Both the position numbers and the translations under genes were made by a program. A stretch of 64,000 nt of DNA from Oscillospiraceae bacterium (GTDB lineage: Bacteria; Bacillota; Clostridia; Oscillospirales; Acutalibacteraceae), in assembly GCA_025757685.1 (NCBI GenBank), contig CP107220.1:211501-275500 (forward strand). Reading direction: 5' to 3'. The notes under the pieces are model-generated. The model had not been told where the DNA came from, did not search any database, and saw only the letters and a list, made by a program, of their open reading frames with translations. This document shows, one piece after another, positions 16,920 through 25,694 of the stretch. Position 1 is the stretch's first letter; every line of letters begins with the position of its first letter.

Positions 16920-17695
16920 ACCGTTGCACCTCCCATCACCAGGAACGCCAGAGCGTAGCCTCCGGCAATGGCCAGTGCCACCAGCACCGCCTCAATCAGT
17001 CTGTACAGCCCGGTAACAATATCCCGGTTGAACATCTCCTTAATGGCGTTCACTAAAAGCAGACCGGGGATCAGCAACATAATGTCACCGATCATAATTT
17101 TGTCTGCCTGGTGACCTAAGCCCAGGCGGGTGAGCCCCAGCGCCAGCAGCCCGGAGACGAACCCGGCCACAAAGGTGTAGATCACATTGTGGATCTGCCG
17201 CAGCTTCAAATGATAATCCATCAGGTAGATCACAATGGCAATGGCGGCTGCTGCCAGCCCGTCCCGCAGATCGCCGCCGTAAAAGACGGAGAAACCGCCG
17301 GCTGCCAGCATATAGCCCAGGCACTTGATCACCGGTTTGGGCTTGCCTTTTTTGTACTGGCGGATCTGCCGGGTTAGGTCCTCTACATCCGGTACCTGGG
17401 CGCAAATGCGGCGGGAGAAGGCATTCAGCTCCTCTAACCGACCCAGGTCCGTGCCGTAACTTTGCACCCGCACAGATTGGGTGTAGTGATTGCCGTCCTT
17501 GTCCCGAATGGTGGCCACGATCAGGCTGGTGACGGCGTAGATTTCGCAGTCGGTAAAGCCGTAGGCAATGCAAATGCGCCGCACGGTGTCCTCCACCCGC
17601 TTGACCTCGGCGCCGGTTTCTACCAGGCGGCGCCCAATCTCCAGTGCATCCTCTAAGAACAGCTCACAGCTGTGTTTGTCCATGGTGTCGATCAT
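16916..17695 (-). CDS. Threonine/serine exporter, large N-terminal-type subunit (ThrE_1)
   Basis: 259 residues. A soluble N-terminal part (about 1-115) includes GRRLVETGAEVKRVEDTVRRI, the signature of the DUF1212/ThrE N-domain. About five membrane helices follow, with LIPGLLLVNAIKEMFNRDIVTG near 210. Together with the 156-residue partner it reconstitutes a full ThrE exporter. A candidate promoter on the minus strand sits at 17765-17793. Confidence 0.9.
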   Translation of the reverse strand: MIDTMDKHSCELFLEDALEIGRRLVETGAEVKRVEDTVRRICIAYGFTDCEIYAVTSLIVATIRDKDGNHYTQSVRVQSYGTDLGRLEELNAFSRRICAQVPDVEDLTRQIRQYKKGKPKPVIKCLGYMLAAGGFSVFYGGDLRDGLAAAAIAIVIYLMDYHLKLRQIHNVIYTFVAGFVSGLLALGLTRLGLGHQADKIMIGDIMLLIPGLLLVNAIKEMFNRDIVTGLYRLIEAVLVALAIAGGYALAFLVMGGATV

Positions 17696-17764
17696 ACGAA
17701 GCCCCCTCTATGGGTATTATCGCAAAAATGCCCGCTCCGGTCAATAGATATTGGCAAAAAGGCG

Positions 17765-17793
17765 AAAATATGGCGCAACCAAGGGAAATGCAA
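17765..17793 (-). promoter_or_regulatory. Candidate promoter of the thrE pair
   Basis: On the minus strand TTGCAT (17793-17788), 17-base spacer, TATTTT (17770-17765). The remaining part of 17696-17973 holds a hairpin, GTGTCC...GGACAC at about 17869-17895, just upstream of the divergent E2-like gene. I see no convincing promoter for that gene. Confidence 0.4.
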
Positions 17794-17973
17794 CCGCCAG
17801 TTGCGAAGATTTTTTCAAATGTAAAGCAGAGTATGTTGCCGCAACCGACCAAAATGGGTATGATGAGAGTGTCCTCAGGGGAAAGCCCGGGACACCAATA
17901 CAGTCAGCAAGATCCCGCAGCGGATCTCCGCAATACAATTTGAAAACACCGTGAGTAAAGGAGATGCACAAGT

Positions 17974-18936
17974 ATGAAAATCACAAGAACCGAACACTTC
18001 GACATTCAAAGAAAGATTGTTGCCAATATGACCACCGAGAGCTGGGAGCAGATTCCCCATGTGGCTTATGTATATGAGGCGGATGTAACCGACCTGATGA
18101 CCGAGTTTAAGAAACTGCGCTCTACCAGCAAAACCAAGATCACCCTGAATACGGTTTTGATGAAAGCCATCATTGAGGGGCTGAAAGCGGCACCGGTGAT
18201 GAACAGCCACCTGAACTACAACCGCAAGCTGGTGCGCGGCGAGCTGAAGACCTTTGAGGACATTAACATTTCTATGCCCATGCTGCTGCCGGACGGCAGA
18301 ATGATGACCGTCAACCTGCGGGACTTTCAGAATAAATCCCTGCTGGCTATGACCGATTACATTGCCGATGTGACCCGCAGAGCAGAGAACACCAACCTGA
18401 ACGAAGTGATGTTTGATGTGTCCCTGGACAACACCATTACCGGTCTGAAACAGGGGAAAGTAAAACAGACCGTTAGTCGGCTGATCGGCTCTAAGACCGG
18501 CAAGCACAAGGTGCACACGCTCCGCGGCGCTGCCAAAAAAGCTTATTACAGCATTCCGGAGAAAGACCGTCTGACTAAGAAAGATATTGAGCAGGGCACC
18601 GTTACCATTTCTAACCTGGGCTCTCTGTACAGAGGACAGAGCGGCTACGGCACCTTGATCGAGATTGTGCCGCCCCAGGTGTGCGCATTCGCCCTGGGCG
18701 CTGTGCAGGATAAGCCGGTGGTGGTCACCGATAAGTTCGGCAACAAGACCATTGAGGCTCGCCAGATCTTGCCCATCACCGTGGTGTTTGACCACCGTGC
18801 GCTGGACTTCGGCGATGTGATCCCCTTCCTGAAGAAGATGGACAGCATCTTTGCACACCCCCAGGTGATCCAGGCGTGGAAAGGCCAGGAGCGCGTAAAG
18901 GCCGTTGTGGCTACCGAGGGCGAGGGCGTGGCCTAA
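17974..18936 (+). CDS. Orphan 2-oxoacid dehydrogenase E2-type acyltransferase
   Basis: 320 residues matching the catalytic core of dihydrolipoamide acyltransferases (chloramphenicol acetyltransferase fold). It includes ITLNTVLMKAIIEGLKAAPVMN near 50, TVTISNLGS near 210 and the active-site-like VFDHRALDFGD near 270 with the catalytic histidine. There is no lipoyl domain, no subunit-binding domain, and no E1 or E3 gene nearby. Related standalone proteins occur in anaerobic gut Firmicutes. The acyl donor and acceptor are unknown. GGAGATGC precedes the ATG and a 14-bp-stem terminator follows, so it is monocistronic. Confidence 0.8.
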   Translation: MKITRTEHFDIQRKIVANMTTESWEQIPHVAYVYEADVTDLMTEFKKLRSTSKTKITLNTVLMKAIIEGLKAAPVMNSHLNYNRKLVRGELKTFEDINISMPMLLPDGRMMTVNLRDFQNKSLLAMTDYIADVTRRAENTNLNEVMFDVSLDNTITGLKQGKVKQTVSRLIGSKTGKHKVHTLRGAAKKAYYSIPEKDRLTKKDIEQGTVTISNLGSLYRGQSGYGTLIEIVPPQVCAFALGAVQDKPVVVTDKFGNKTIEARQILPITVVFDHRALDFGDVIPFLKKMDSIFAHPQVIQAWKGQERVKAVVATEGEGVA

Positions 18937-18952
18937 GTGCGCTGAAAGTATA

Positions 18953-18993
18953 AAGAGCGGTTCTGCTGCGGCAGGACCGCTCTTGCACTTTTT
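18953..18993 (+). terminator. Terminator of the E2-like gene
   Basis: 14-bp stem beginning AAGAGCGGT and ending ACCGCTCTT around a TGCG tetraloop, then GCACTTTTTA. Confidence 0.9.
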
Positions 18994-19032
18994 ACCCGCC
19001 TTTGGTACAATGGCGGTAGAGGGGGTGTGAAT

Positions 19033-19596
19033 ATGAACAGAAAAGTAGATTTTTGGTGCGGTGTGTGCATAGCTTTGCTGGCAGTATGCACCGCTTGCTT
19101 TTCCCTGATTTATGTAAAAAGCCATAATGCGGTCTGTTTTTCGCTGGCAATTACATGCGGCACCTTTACTTATCACACGGCCATGCGCTTTGCCATGGGC
19201 TGGGTCGTCGGCCGCCACCGAGTGCCGGTGAACCCGCAAGGGCGCTGGTTTCGCCCACATCCCTGGGAGCCGGGGCTGTATGCCCGCCTGGGGGTCAAGC
19301 GGTGGAAGCACCGGGTGCCCTCCTATAAGCCCTACGATATGCACGGCGATCTGCAAGCGGTGGTAATGCAGATGTGCCGCAACGAGTTGGCACACGAAGT
19401 GATGGCGGCTCTGAGCTTTGTGCCCCTGTTGTTTTGTCTGTTTTGCGATGATCCGGTGGCAAACCTGCCGGTGTTTCTCATCACCTCTGTATTGGCGGCT
19501 GTGGCGGATTTGATACCGGTCATCCTCCAGCGTTACAACCGCCCGCGGCTACAACGGCTGCTGCGGCGCCGCGAGCAAAAGGCGGGGAGCAAATAG
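19033..19596 (+). CDS. Membrane protein resembling glycosyl-4,4'-diaponeurosporenoate acyltransferase (CrtO-like)
   Basis: 187 residues from the ATG at 19033 (GTG 19027 is possible; AGGGGGT lies upstream). Two N-terminal membrane segments (about 7-50) precede a basic region with LGVKRWKHRVPSYKP. A glutamate/histidine pair (CRNELAHE) begins another hydrophobic part, and the end is VILQRYNRPRLQRLL. The WK-P and QRYNRPRL motifs are what I remember from the CrtO-like acyltransferase family. No carotenoid genes are nearby, so if it is an acyltransferase its substrate is probably another lipid or glycolipid. Confidence 0.5.
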   Translation: MNRKVDFWCGVCIALLAVCTACFSLIYVKSHNAVCFSLAITCGTFTYHTAMRFAMGWVVGRHRVPVNPQGRWFRPHPWEPGLYARLGVKRWKHRVPSYKPYDMHGDLQAVVMQMCRNELAHEVMAALSFVPLLFCLFCDDPVANLPVFLITSVLAAVADLIPVILQRYNRPRLQRLLRRREQKAGSK

Positions 19597-19604
19597 AAAA
19601 CATG

Positions 19605-19644
19605 ACGGCAGACACTTTTTGTAGTCTGTCGTATTTTTTATTTT
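19605..19644 (+). terminator. Terminator after the CrtO-like gene
   Basis: 9-bp stem ACGGCAGAC/GTCTGTCGT (one G-U), then ATTTTTTATTTT. Confidence 0.85.
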
Positions 19645-19756
19645 GGCAACTGGTCATACCACGAACCAACTATCCAAAAACAAAAACATTTTATCTAAAA
19701 AATAACCGCCCAATGTGGGCAAAACGGCAAAAAAACACCGGGGCATTGTGAATGGA

Positions 19757-19795
19757 TTGACAATCTTTGGCGTTCATATTATATTATACATAATA
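19757..19795 (+). promoter_or_regulatory. hypB operon promoter with overlapping inverted repeat
   Basis: Consensus TTGACA at 19757-19762, 17-base spacer, TATATT at 19780-19785. The -10 region overlaps a perfect inverted repeat TATTAT-AC-ATAATA (19782-19795), which could be an operator for a metal- or redox-sensing repressor. The transcription start is expected near 19792, about 28 bases before the ATG. Confidence 0.65.
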
Positions 19796-19819
19796 TATGC
19801 GAAATACGGAGAGGTGTTT

Positions 19820-20488
19820 ATGGAAGCGTATAAAGTCATTGAGATCAAAAAAAGCGTGTTTGAGAGTAACGACCGGGAGGCGGAGAAACTTCGGGCCGAG
19901 CTGAAAGCAGAAAAGACCTTTTTGGTGAATCTGATGTCCTCCCCGGGCAGCGGCAAGACCACCACCCTGCGGGGCATGATCGGCCGCTTGCAGCAGGAGA
20001 TGCGCATCGGTGTAATGGAGGCGGATATTGACTCGGATGTGGACGCCAAAACCATTGCAGAGACCGGGGTGCGTGCCATTCAGCTGCATACCGGCGGTAT
20101 GTGCCATCTGGACGCAGGCATGACCCGCCAGGGGGTGGAGAACCTGGGTACGGCGGATCTGGATCTGGTGTTCTTGGAGAATGTGGGCAATTTGGTGTGC
20201 CCTGCCGAGTTTGACACCGGCGCTGCCAAAAATATGATGATCCTGTCTGTGCCGGAGGGAGACGACAAGCCTCTAAAGTACCCGCTGATGTTTACCGTGT
20301 CCGATGTGGTGCTCATCAACAAGATCGACACAAAGAGCGTGTTTGACTTTGACGATCAGGCGGTACAGGAGCGGATCTTAAAGTTGAACCCGCAGGCCAA
20401 GATCTTTTTTATCTCTGCCAAGACCGGCGAGGGTATGGACGCAGTGTGCGATTGGCTGCGGCAGCAAGTCCGGGACTGGAACGCATAA
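19820..20488 (+). CDS. hypB: Hydrogenase/urease nickel incorporation GTPase HypB
   Basis: 222 residues from the ATG at 19820, preceded by GGAGAGGTG. It is a SIMIBI-class GTPase that delivers nickel during [NiFe]-hydrogenase maturation, usually with HypA. Visible motifs are the P-loop SSPGSGKTT near 42, the metal-site block GGMCHLDAGM near 93 with Cys and His, and INKID near 161 for guanine recognition. There is no His-rich N-terminal nickel store. It is followed by an Fe-S/flavin oxidoreductase and two hypA genes in one operon. No hydrogenase or urease structural genes are in the window. Confidence 0.93.
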   Translation: MEAYKVIEIKKSVFESNDREAEKLRAELKAEKTFLVNLMSSPGSGKTTTLRGMIGRLQQEMRIGVMEADIDSDVDAKTIAETGVRAIQLHTGGMCHLDAGMTRQGVENLGTADLDLVFLENVGNLVCPAEFDTGAAKNMMILSVPEGDDKPLKYPLMFTVSDVVLINKIDTKSVFDFDDQAVQERILKLNPQAKIFFISAKTGEGMDAVCDWLRQQVRDWNA

Positions 20489-20506
20489 GTACGGAGGGAG
20501 AAGACG

Positions 20507-23206
20507 ATGGCTGAAGAGAGAGAATTGATCCTCAAACTTGGTCAAAAAATCACGGACCGGATCGGTCACAAGGTGACGGTAGAGGATCCGGAGTATTACG
20601 GCTTGGCCTGCGTAGTCACGGACGAGATGGCAGAGATCGCGCTGAAGATGAAGGTACGCAAGCCCATGACCCTGGACCAGGTGGCAAAAGCCACCGGCAA
20701 GAGCAAGGCGTATCTGGAGCCGCTGCTGCAAGAGATGAGCAGCATTGGCCTGTTGGAGTATAATTGGGAGAACCCCAGCCGCATCAAGCAGTATGTGCTG
20801 CCCATGTTCGTACCCGGCAGCGCCGAGTTCTTTAATATGAAAAAGGATCAGATCGACGCTCACCCGGAGTTGGCCAAGTTCTTTGAGCGTATGACCTTCT
20901 TACCGCTGGAGAAGATCACCGCCATGGTGCCCCCCGGCGGTGCCGGTATCGGTATGCATGTGATCCCGGTGGAAAAGGCCATTGAGACGGAAAATCAATC
21001 TGTCGATGTGGAGCATATTTCCCACTGGTTGAAGAAATATGAGGGCAAGTATGCCGCCGGTCCCTGCTCCTGCCGTATGAGCCGCGCCAAGCTGGGCGAG
21101 GGCTGCGGCGATGATGCCGAGGACTGGTGCATCGGCGTAGGCGATATGGCGGACTATTTGGTAGAGACCAACAAAGGCCATTATGTGACCTACGATCAGG
21201 TGCTGGAGATCTTGCAGCGTGCCGAGGACAACGGCTTTGTGCACCAGATCACCAACATTGACGGTGAGAACAAGATCTTTGCCATCTGCAACTGCAATGT
21301 GAATATTTGCAATGCCTTGCGGACTTCTCAGTTGTTTAATACGCCCAATATGTCCCGCTCCGCGTACATTGCCAAGGTGGACAAGGCGCAGTGTGTGGCC
21401 TGCGGTCGTTGTGTGGAGTATTGCCCCGCCGGTGCGGTGAAGCTGGGTCAAAAGCTGTGCACCAAGGACGGCGGCACGGTGACCTATCCCCGACAGGAGT
21501 TGCCGGATAAAATCAAGTGGGGCCCGGAAAAGTGGAGCCCGGATTACCGGGACAAGAACCGGATCAACTGCTACGACGCCGGCACGGCGCCCTGTAAGAC
21601 CGCTTGCCCGGCCCATATTGCCGTGCAGGGGTACTTAAAGCTGGCAGCCCAGGGTCGCTACAAGGACGCTCTGGCGCTGATCAAAAAAGAAAATCCGTTT
21701 CCTGCCGTTTGCGGTCATGTGTGCAACCGCCGGTGTGAGGACGCCTGCACCCGCGGCACCATTGACCGTGCGGTGGCGATTGATGAAGTGAAGAAGTTTA
21801 TCGCCCATCAGGATCTGATTGCAGAGCACCGCTATGTGGCGCCCAAGGTGATCCCCTCTAACAAGGGCGGCTTTGATGAGAAGATCGCCATTATCGGCGG
21901 CGGCCCGGCCGGCCTGTCCTGCGCCTATTATTTGGCAGAGAAGGGCTATACCCCCACCGTGTTTGAGAAGAACGAGAAGCCCGGCGGTATGCTGGTGTAC
22001 GGTATTCCGTCTTACAAGTTAGAAAAAGATGTAGTGGCTGCGGAGATTGATGTGATCCGTGAAATGGGTGTAGACATTCGCTGCGGCGTGGAAGTGGGCA
22101 AGGATATTACCTTGGACGAATTGCGCGCCCAGGGCTACAAGGCCTTTTATATCGCTATTGGTTGCCAGGGCGGCCGCAAGGCGGGTATTCCCGGTGAGGA
22201 CGCCCAGGGCGTCATGACCGCTGTGGACTTTCTGCGCACCGTTGGCGGCAACCCGGATTACCCGGTAGAGGGTGAAGTGGTTGTAGTTGGCGGCGGCAAT
22301 GTGGCGATTGATGTGGCCCGTTCCTCCGTGCGCTGCGGTGCAAACAGCGTGTCTATGTTCTGCCTGGAGAGCCGGGACGCTATGCCTGCCTCGGCTGAAG
22401 AGGTGGAAGAAGCCCGGGTGGAGGGCGTAGATGTGAACTGCGGCTGGGGTCCCAAGGAGATCTTGACGGAGAACGGCAAGGTCACCGGTATTGTGTTTAA
22501 AAAGTGCCTGTCCGTGCTGGACGAGAACGGCCGCTTTGCCCCGGTTTATGACGAGAACCAGACCAAGACTGTGGCGTGCAGCCATGTGTTCCTGAGCATT
22601 GGTCAGGCGATTGAATGGGGTCACTTGCTGGACGGCTCCAAGGTGGAGCTGGGTCGCGGCAACGGCGCTGTGGCAGACAGCCTGACCTATCAGACGGCAC
22701 AGGAAGATATTTTTGTAGGCGGCGATGTATACACCGGCCCCAAGTTTGCCATTGACGCTATTGCAGCGGGAAAGGAGGGCGCCGTGTCCATTCACCGATT
22801 CGTGCAGCCCAACACCAGCCTGACCATCGGCCGTAACCGCCGGGACTTTATTGCGCTGGATAAGGAGAATATCTCCGTGGCCCAGTACGATACCGGCGAC
22901 CGCCAGGTGCCCGGCGTGGACAAGAGCATTGACCAAAAGCATTCCTTTAGAGACGCACATCTGACCTATACAGAGGCCCAGGTGAAGGCGGAGACCGCTC
23001 GCTGCTTAGGTTGCGGCGCCTCTGTGGTGGATCCCAATAAGTGCATCGGCTGCGGCGTGTGCACCACCAAGTGCGCCTTTGACGCCATTCACCTGCACCG
23101 GGAGCTGCCGGCAGCCAGCAAGATGGTGCGCTCGGAGGATAAGATGAAGAGCATTTTGCCTTATATGCTGAAGCGCGAGATCAAAATTCGCTTTAACAAG
23201 GAGTAA
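20507..23206 (+). CDS. Large Fe-S/FAD oxidoreductase with winged-helix-like N-terminus and GltD-type core
   Basis: 899 residues. Residues 1-130 resemble a helix-turn-helix module (VAKATGKSKAYLEPLLQEMS). Unusual cysteine sets follow: CSC at 187-189, C200, C208, and CNCNVNIC at 261-268. A ferredoxin motif CVACGRCVEYC spans 296-306. From about 350 comes a GltD-like Fe-S segment (CKTACPAH, CGHVCNRRCEDAC), then two dinucleotide folds: GGGPAGLSCAYYLAEKG near 463 for FAD and VVGGGNVAIDVARSS for NAD(P). The C-terminus has another cluster, CIGCGVCTTKC. The protein should move electrons between NAD(P)H and a partner. Its place between hypB and hypA suggests a tie to a nickel enzyme, which is inference. 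The partner is not identifiable here. Confidence 0.8.
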   Translation: MAEERELILKLGQKITDRIGHKVTVEDPEYYGLACVVTDEMAEIALKMKVRKPMTLDQVAKATGKSKAYLEPLLQEMSSIGLLEYNWENPSRIKQYVLPMFVPGSAEFFNMKKDQIDAHPELAKFFERMTFLPLEKITAMVPPGGAGIGMHVIPVEKAIETENQSVDVEHISHWLKKYEGKYAAGPCSCRMSRAKLGEGCGDDAEDWCIGVGDMADYLVETNKGHYVTYDQVLEILQRAEDNGFVHQITNIDGENKIFAICNCNVNICNALRTSQLFNTPNMSRSAYIAKVDKAQCVACGRCVEYCPAGAVKLGQKLCTKDGGTVTYPRQELPDKIKWGPEKWSPDYRDKNRINCYDAGTAPCKTACPAHIAVQGYLKLAAQGRYKDALALIKKENPFPAVCGHVCNRRCEDACTRGTIDRAVAIDEVKKFIAHQDLIAEHRYVAPKVIPSNKGGFDEKIAIIGGGPAGLSCAYYLAEKGYTPTVFEKNEKPGGMLVYGIPSYKLEKDVVAAEIDVIREMGVDIRCGVEVGKDITLDELRAQGYKAFYIAIGCQGGRKAGIPGEDAQGVMTAVDFLRTVGGNPDYPVEGEVVVVGGGNVAIDVARSSVRCGANSVSMFCLESRDAMPASAEEVEEARVEGVDVNCGWGPKEILTENGKVTGIVFKKCLSVLDENGRFAPVYDENQTKTVACSHVFLSIGQAIEWGHLLDGSKVELGRGNGAVADSLTYQTAQEDIFVGGDVYTGPKFAIDAIAAGKEGAVSIHRFVQPNTSLTIGRNRRDFIALDKENISVAQYDTGDRQVPGVDKSIDQKHSFRDAHLTYTEAQVKAETARCLGCGASVVDPNKCIGCGVCTTKCAFDAIHLHRELPAASKMVRSEDKMKSILPYMLKREIKIRFNKE

Positions 23207-23208
23207 GT

Positions 23209-23553
23209 ATGCACGAGTTGGGCATCGTATTCCATATTATTGATACTGTGGAGCAGGTGGGGCGCGAGAACGGGGTAACGCAGGTGCGCTGCGTTACGCT
23301 GGATGTGGGTCAGGTGTCCGGAATTGAGGACCCCTATTTGATGGACTGCTGGCGCTGGGCGGCGGATCGATCGGAGATGCTGCGAGGCGCCCGGTTGCAG
23401 ATTGATACGGTGCATGCCGTCACCCTGTGCGACGCCTGCGGCAAGACCTATGATACTGTGCCCCAGGGGCGCACCTGCCCCTATTGTGGCAGCGGGGACA
23501 CCCACTTGCTGCAAGGCAATGCATGCAGTATACGAGAAATTGAGGCGCGATAG
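23209..23553 (+). CDS. hypA: Hydrogenase nickel chaperone HypA, first copy
   Basis: 114 residues beginning MHELGIV, with the nickel-binding His2, and a zinc site of two CxxC pairs (CDACGKTYDTVPQGRTCPYC near 72-91). HypA binds nickel and hands it to the HypB/hydrogenase complex. The central VRCVTLDVGQVSGIEDPYL block is standard for the family. It starts two bases after the oxidoreductase stop and is followed three bases later by a second hypA. Confidence 0.92.
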   Translation: MHELGIVFHIIDTVEQVGRENGVTQVRCVTLDVGQVSGIEDPYLMDCWRWAADRSEMLRGARLQIDTVHAVTLCDACGKTYDTVPQGRTCPYCGSGDTHLLQGNACSIREIEAR

Positions 23554-23556
23554 AGA

Positions 23557-23898
23557 ATGCACGAGTTGAGTATTGTGTATGAGCTGTACCGCACGGTGAC
23601 CCAGCTGGCCGCAGAGGCCGGGCTGCACCGGGTGGAAGCGGTGCGCCTGCAAGTGGGGGAACTGTCCGGTGTGGAGGGTCCGTACCTGCGGGAGTGCTGG
23701 AATGCTGTGGTGCGAGATACGCCGCTTCGTTCTACCCGGTTGGAGCTGGAGCACCTGCCGGCTATTGCCATGTGTGCGCATTGTGCCCGCTTGTATGCTC
23801 ATTTGGCCTGTGCCCGCACTTGCCCCCGTTGCGGTAGCCACGATCATCTCATTTTGTCCGGCCGCCAATTTCTCATCGACCGGATCGAGGGGTATTAA
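23557..23898 (+). CDS. Hydrogenase nickel chaperone HypA, second copy
   Basis: 113 residues beginning MHELSIV, with the same zinc layout (CAHC near 71, CPRC near 88) and RLQVGELSGVEGPYLRECW in the middle. It is a paralogue of the preceding gene, not a recent duplicate: many positions differ, including the linker between the CxxC pairs. Two copies may serve two nickel enzymes or form a heterodimer. Last gene of the operon; a 9-bp hairpin (GCCGACGAC/GTCGTCGGC, 23905-23940) and a terminator follow. Confidence 0.9.
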   Translation: MHELSIVYELYRTVTQLAAEAGLHRVEAVRLQVGELSGVEGPYLRECWNAVVRDTPLRSTRLELEHLPAIAMCAHCARLYAHLACARTCPRCGSHDHLILSGRQFLIDRIEGY

Positions 23899-23977
23899 AA
23901 ATCAGCCGACGACCGTGCGTCTGTTCGCGCAGTCGTCGGCACCGGTGTGCCGGAGCAAACTTATAAATAGGCAAATA

Positions 23978-24013
23978 AAAAAACAGATACACGCCGGTGT
24001 ATCTGTTCTTTTT
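23978..24013. terminator. Bidirectional terminator between hypA and the GPH symporter gene
   Basis: Perfect 11-bp stem AACAGATACAC/GTGTATCTGTT with a 4-base loop. T-runs flank it on both strands (CTTTTTATG on plus, TTTTTTTATTTG on minus). Confidence 0.92.
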
Positions 24014-24030
24014 ATGCTTATTTGGGTGGG

Positions 24031-25446
24031 TTATTCTTCGTTTTCGCGGATTTCTTTCAATTGGGGTTGCAAAACGGCCAGCTTTTTCTTGGACAGGTTG
24101 TAGCCGAATCCCAGCAAAATCGTCAATAGAGTCAGCGTAATGGCCGGTACAAGGGTGGAAATGTCATAGAGCTTATTGAGCACATCCTCCGGCAGCGCCG
24201 TGTTGTTTGCAGAAGCGGTGCTATCGTAGTGGATCACCGCCAAAAGGGCATTGAGTCCAACACCGGCCAGGGTTTGCCCCAGCTTTCTGGCAAAGGAGAC
24301 AACTGCATAGGCGGTACCTTCCTCCCGACGATGGGTACGAATCTCGTGGTAGTCAATCACGTCCATTACCAGCGCCCACACCTCCAGTACCAGGAAGGTC
24401 TGGCCCAGGCCGGAGAAGAAGGTGAACACCAAAAATACATAGGGATTGTCGGTTTTGATAAAGAACAGAATAAAGCTGACCAGTGCCGCAAAGCCCATAC
24501 CAAAGGCGCAAAGCTCTTTTTTGCCGAACTTGTCGATCAGCTTGTTCATAATAGGAATTAAGATGGCCATGGGCAAGTAGGTGCAGATGGTCACCAGTGC
24601 GTACAGCTGCGCGCTGTGGTAGTAGTCCGCAAACAGGTACTGATAGGTGGCTTGATAATAGAACTGAAACGCGATCAGCAGCATGGACACCAGGCAAAGC
24701 ATCACAAACGGTCTGTTCTTTGCCAGGTCGCCAATCGCCTTAAAGGCGTTGTAGTCGCCTTTTTTCTTTTGAATCGGTGCGATCCTCTCCTTGGTCAGCT
24801 TGTAGTGACCGAAGAAAATCACAATGGAAAGAATAGCCAGGATCAAAACGCCGATGGTCAGTTTGTTACCGTCCAGCGTTTGAATTTTGGTGCCGTCGGC
24901 GGCGACGGTGGTGTTGTATACCAGCATGGGAAAGAGAATGGTGCTCGGCAAGCCGCCGAGGCCGGCGCCGATGGAACGCCACATGGACAGGGAGGAGCGT
25001 TCTTTCTCGTCATCGGTGACCACGGAGGCCAGCGAGCCGTAAGGAATGTTGACGCAGGTGTACATCATACCGTACAGAATGTAGGTGATGTAGGCAAACA
25101 GCAGGTATTTGGCCGCACTCAAATTGGGAATGACCGTAAACATCAGCACCGCAGACACCGCCAGCGGAATGGAAAACCAAAATACATACGGGCGGAATTT
25201 GCCTTGCTTGGTGGGTTTTCTGGAGTCAATGAACGCACCCCAAATGGGGTCGTTGATGGCGTCCCAAAGTCGTGCCACCAAAATCAGAACCACGATCTTG
25301 GCAGGCTGAATGTGCAGCACATCGGTGTAAAACTTGTTTTGAAATGCACCGATCAGTGAGAAGGTCAATAGGCCGCCCATGTCGCCCATGGCGTAGCCGA
25401 TCTTGTCCTTAAACTTTATGCCGTGTGTTAAACTCTTTTCGCTCAT
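24031..25446 (-). CDS. Glycoside-pentoside-hexuronide:cation symporter (MFS, MelB-like)
   Basis: 471 residues with about 12 membrane helices. The N-terminus KFKDKIGYAMGDMGGLLTFSLIG and DAINDPIWGAFIDSRKPTKQGKFRPY are hallmark GPH motifs; the Asp residues of the DxxNDP region couple cations to sugar. VITDDEKERSSLSMWRSIGA-like cytoplasmic loop residues are also present (VVTDDEKERSS). It should import a glycoside or oligosaccharide with Na+ or H+. No hydrolase is directly adjacent, so the sugar is unknown. It has its own promoter with a palindromic operator at 25621-25674. Confidence 0.92.
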   Translation of the reverse strand: MSEKSLTHGIKFKDKIGYAMGDMGGLLTFSLIGAFQNKFYTDVLHIQPAKIVVLILVARLWDAINDPIWGAFIDSRKPTKQGKFRPYVFWFSIPLAVSAVLMFTVIPNLSAAKYLLFAYITYILYGMMYTCVNIPYGSLASVVTDDEKERSSLSMWRSIGAGLGGLPSTILFPMLVYNTTVAADGTKIQTLDGNKLTIGVLILAILSIVIFFGHYKLTKERIAPIQKKKGDYNAFKAIGDLAKNRPFVMLCLVSMLLIAFQFYYQATYQYLFADYYHSAQLYALVTICTYLPMAILIPIMNKLIDKFGKKELCAFGMGFAALVSFILFFIKTDNPYVFLVFTFFSGLGQTFLVLEVWALVMDVIDYHEIRTHRREEGTAYAVVSFARKLGQTLAGVGLNALLAVIHYDSTASANNTALPEDVLNKLYDISTLVPAITLTLLTILLGFGYNLSKKKLAVLQPQLKEIRENEE

Positions 25447-25620
25447 AAAAATCCCCCTTCATTTGTGAAAAGATATTGAATGAAAACCAATTTCAAGTCC
25501 CTGGGCAGTGCACAAAAATATAGCGCGTTTTCCCCTGCCGGCAGGGCACTTAAACAGGAAGTGCAAATCAGCGTGTGGTTTGCTAAGTGAATGGATCGTA
25601 TATATGTTCCTTTCTATATA

Positions 25621-25674
25621 AATGAACACGGTTCATTATGTTACTATCATACAATGCACGCCCCCGGTTGTCAA
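25621..25674 (-). promoter_or_regulatory. Promoter and palindromic operator of the GPH symporter gene
   Basis: On the minus strand TTGACA (25674-25669), 17-base spacer, TATGAT (25651-25646). The perfect inverted repeat AATGAAC-ACG-GTTCATT (25621-25637) sits at the expected transcription start near 25639, where a bound repressor would block initiation. The regulator is not in this window. The leader to 25446 is about 190 bases and includes a CCCTGCCGGCAGGG palindrome near 25534. Confidence 0.75.
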
Positions 25675-25694
25675 CAAAAACAGGGGATCCTGCA

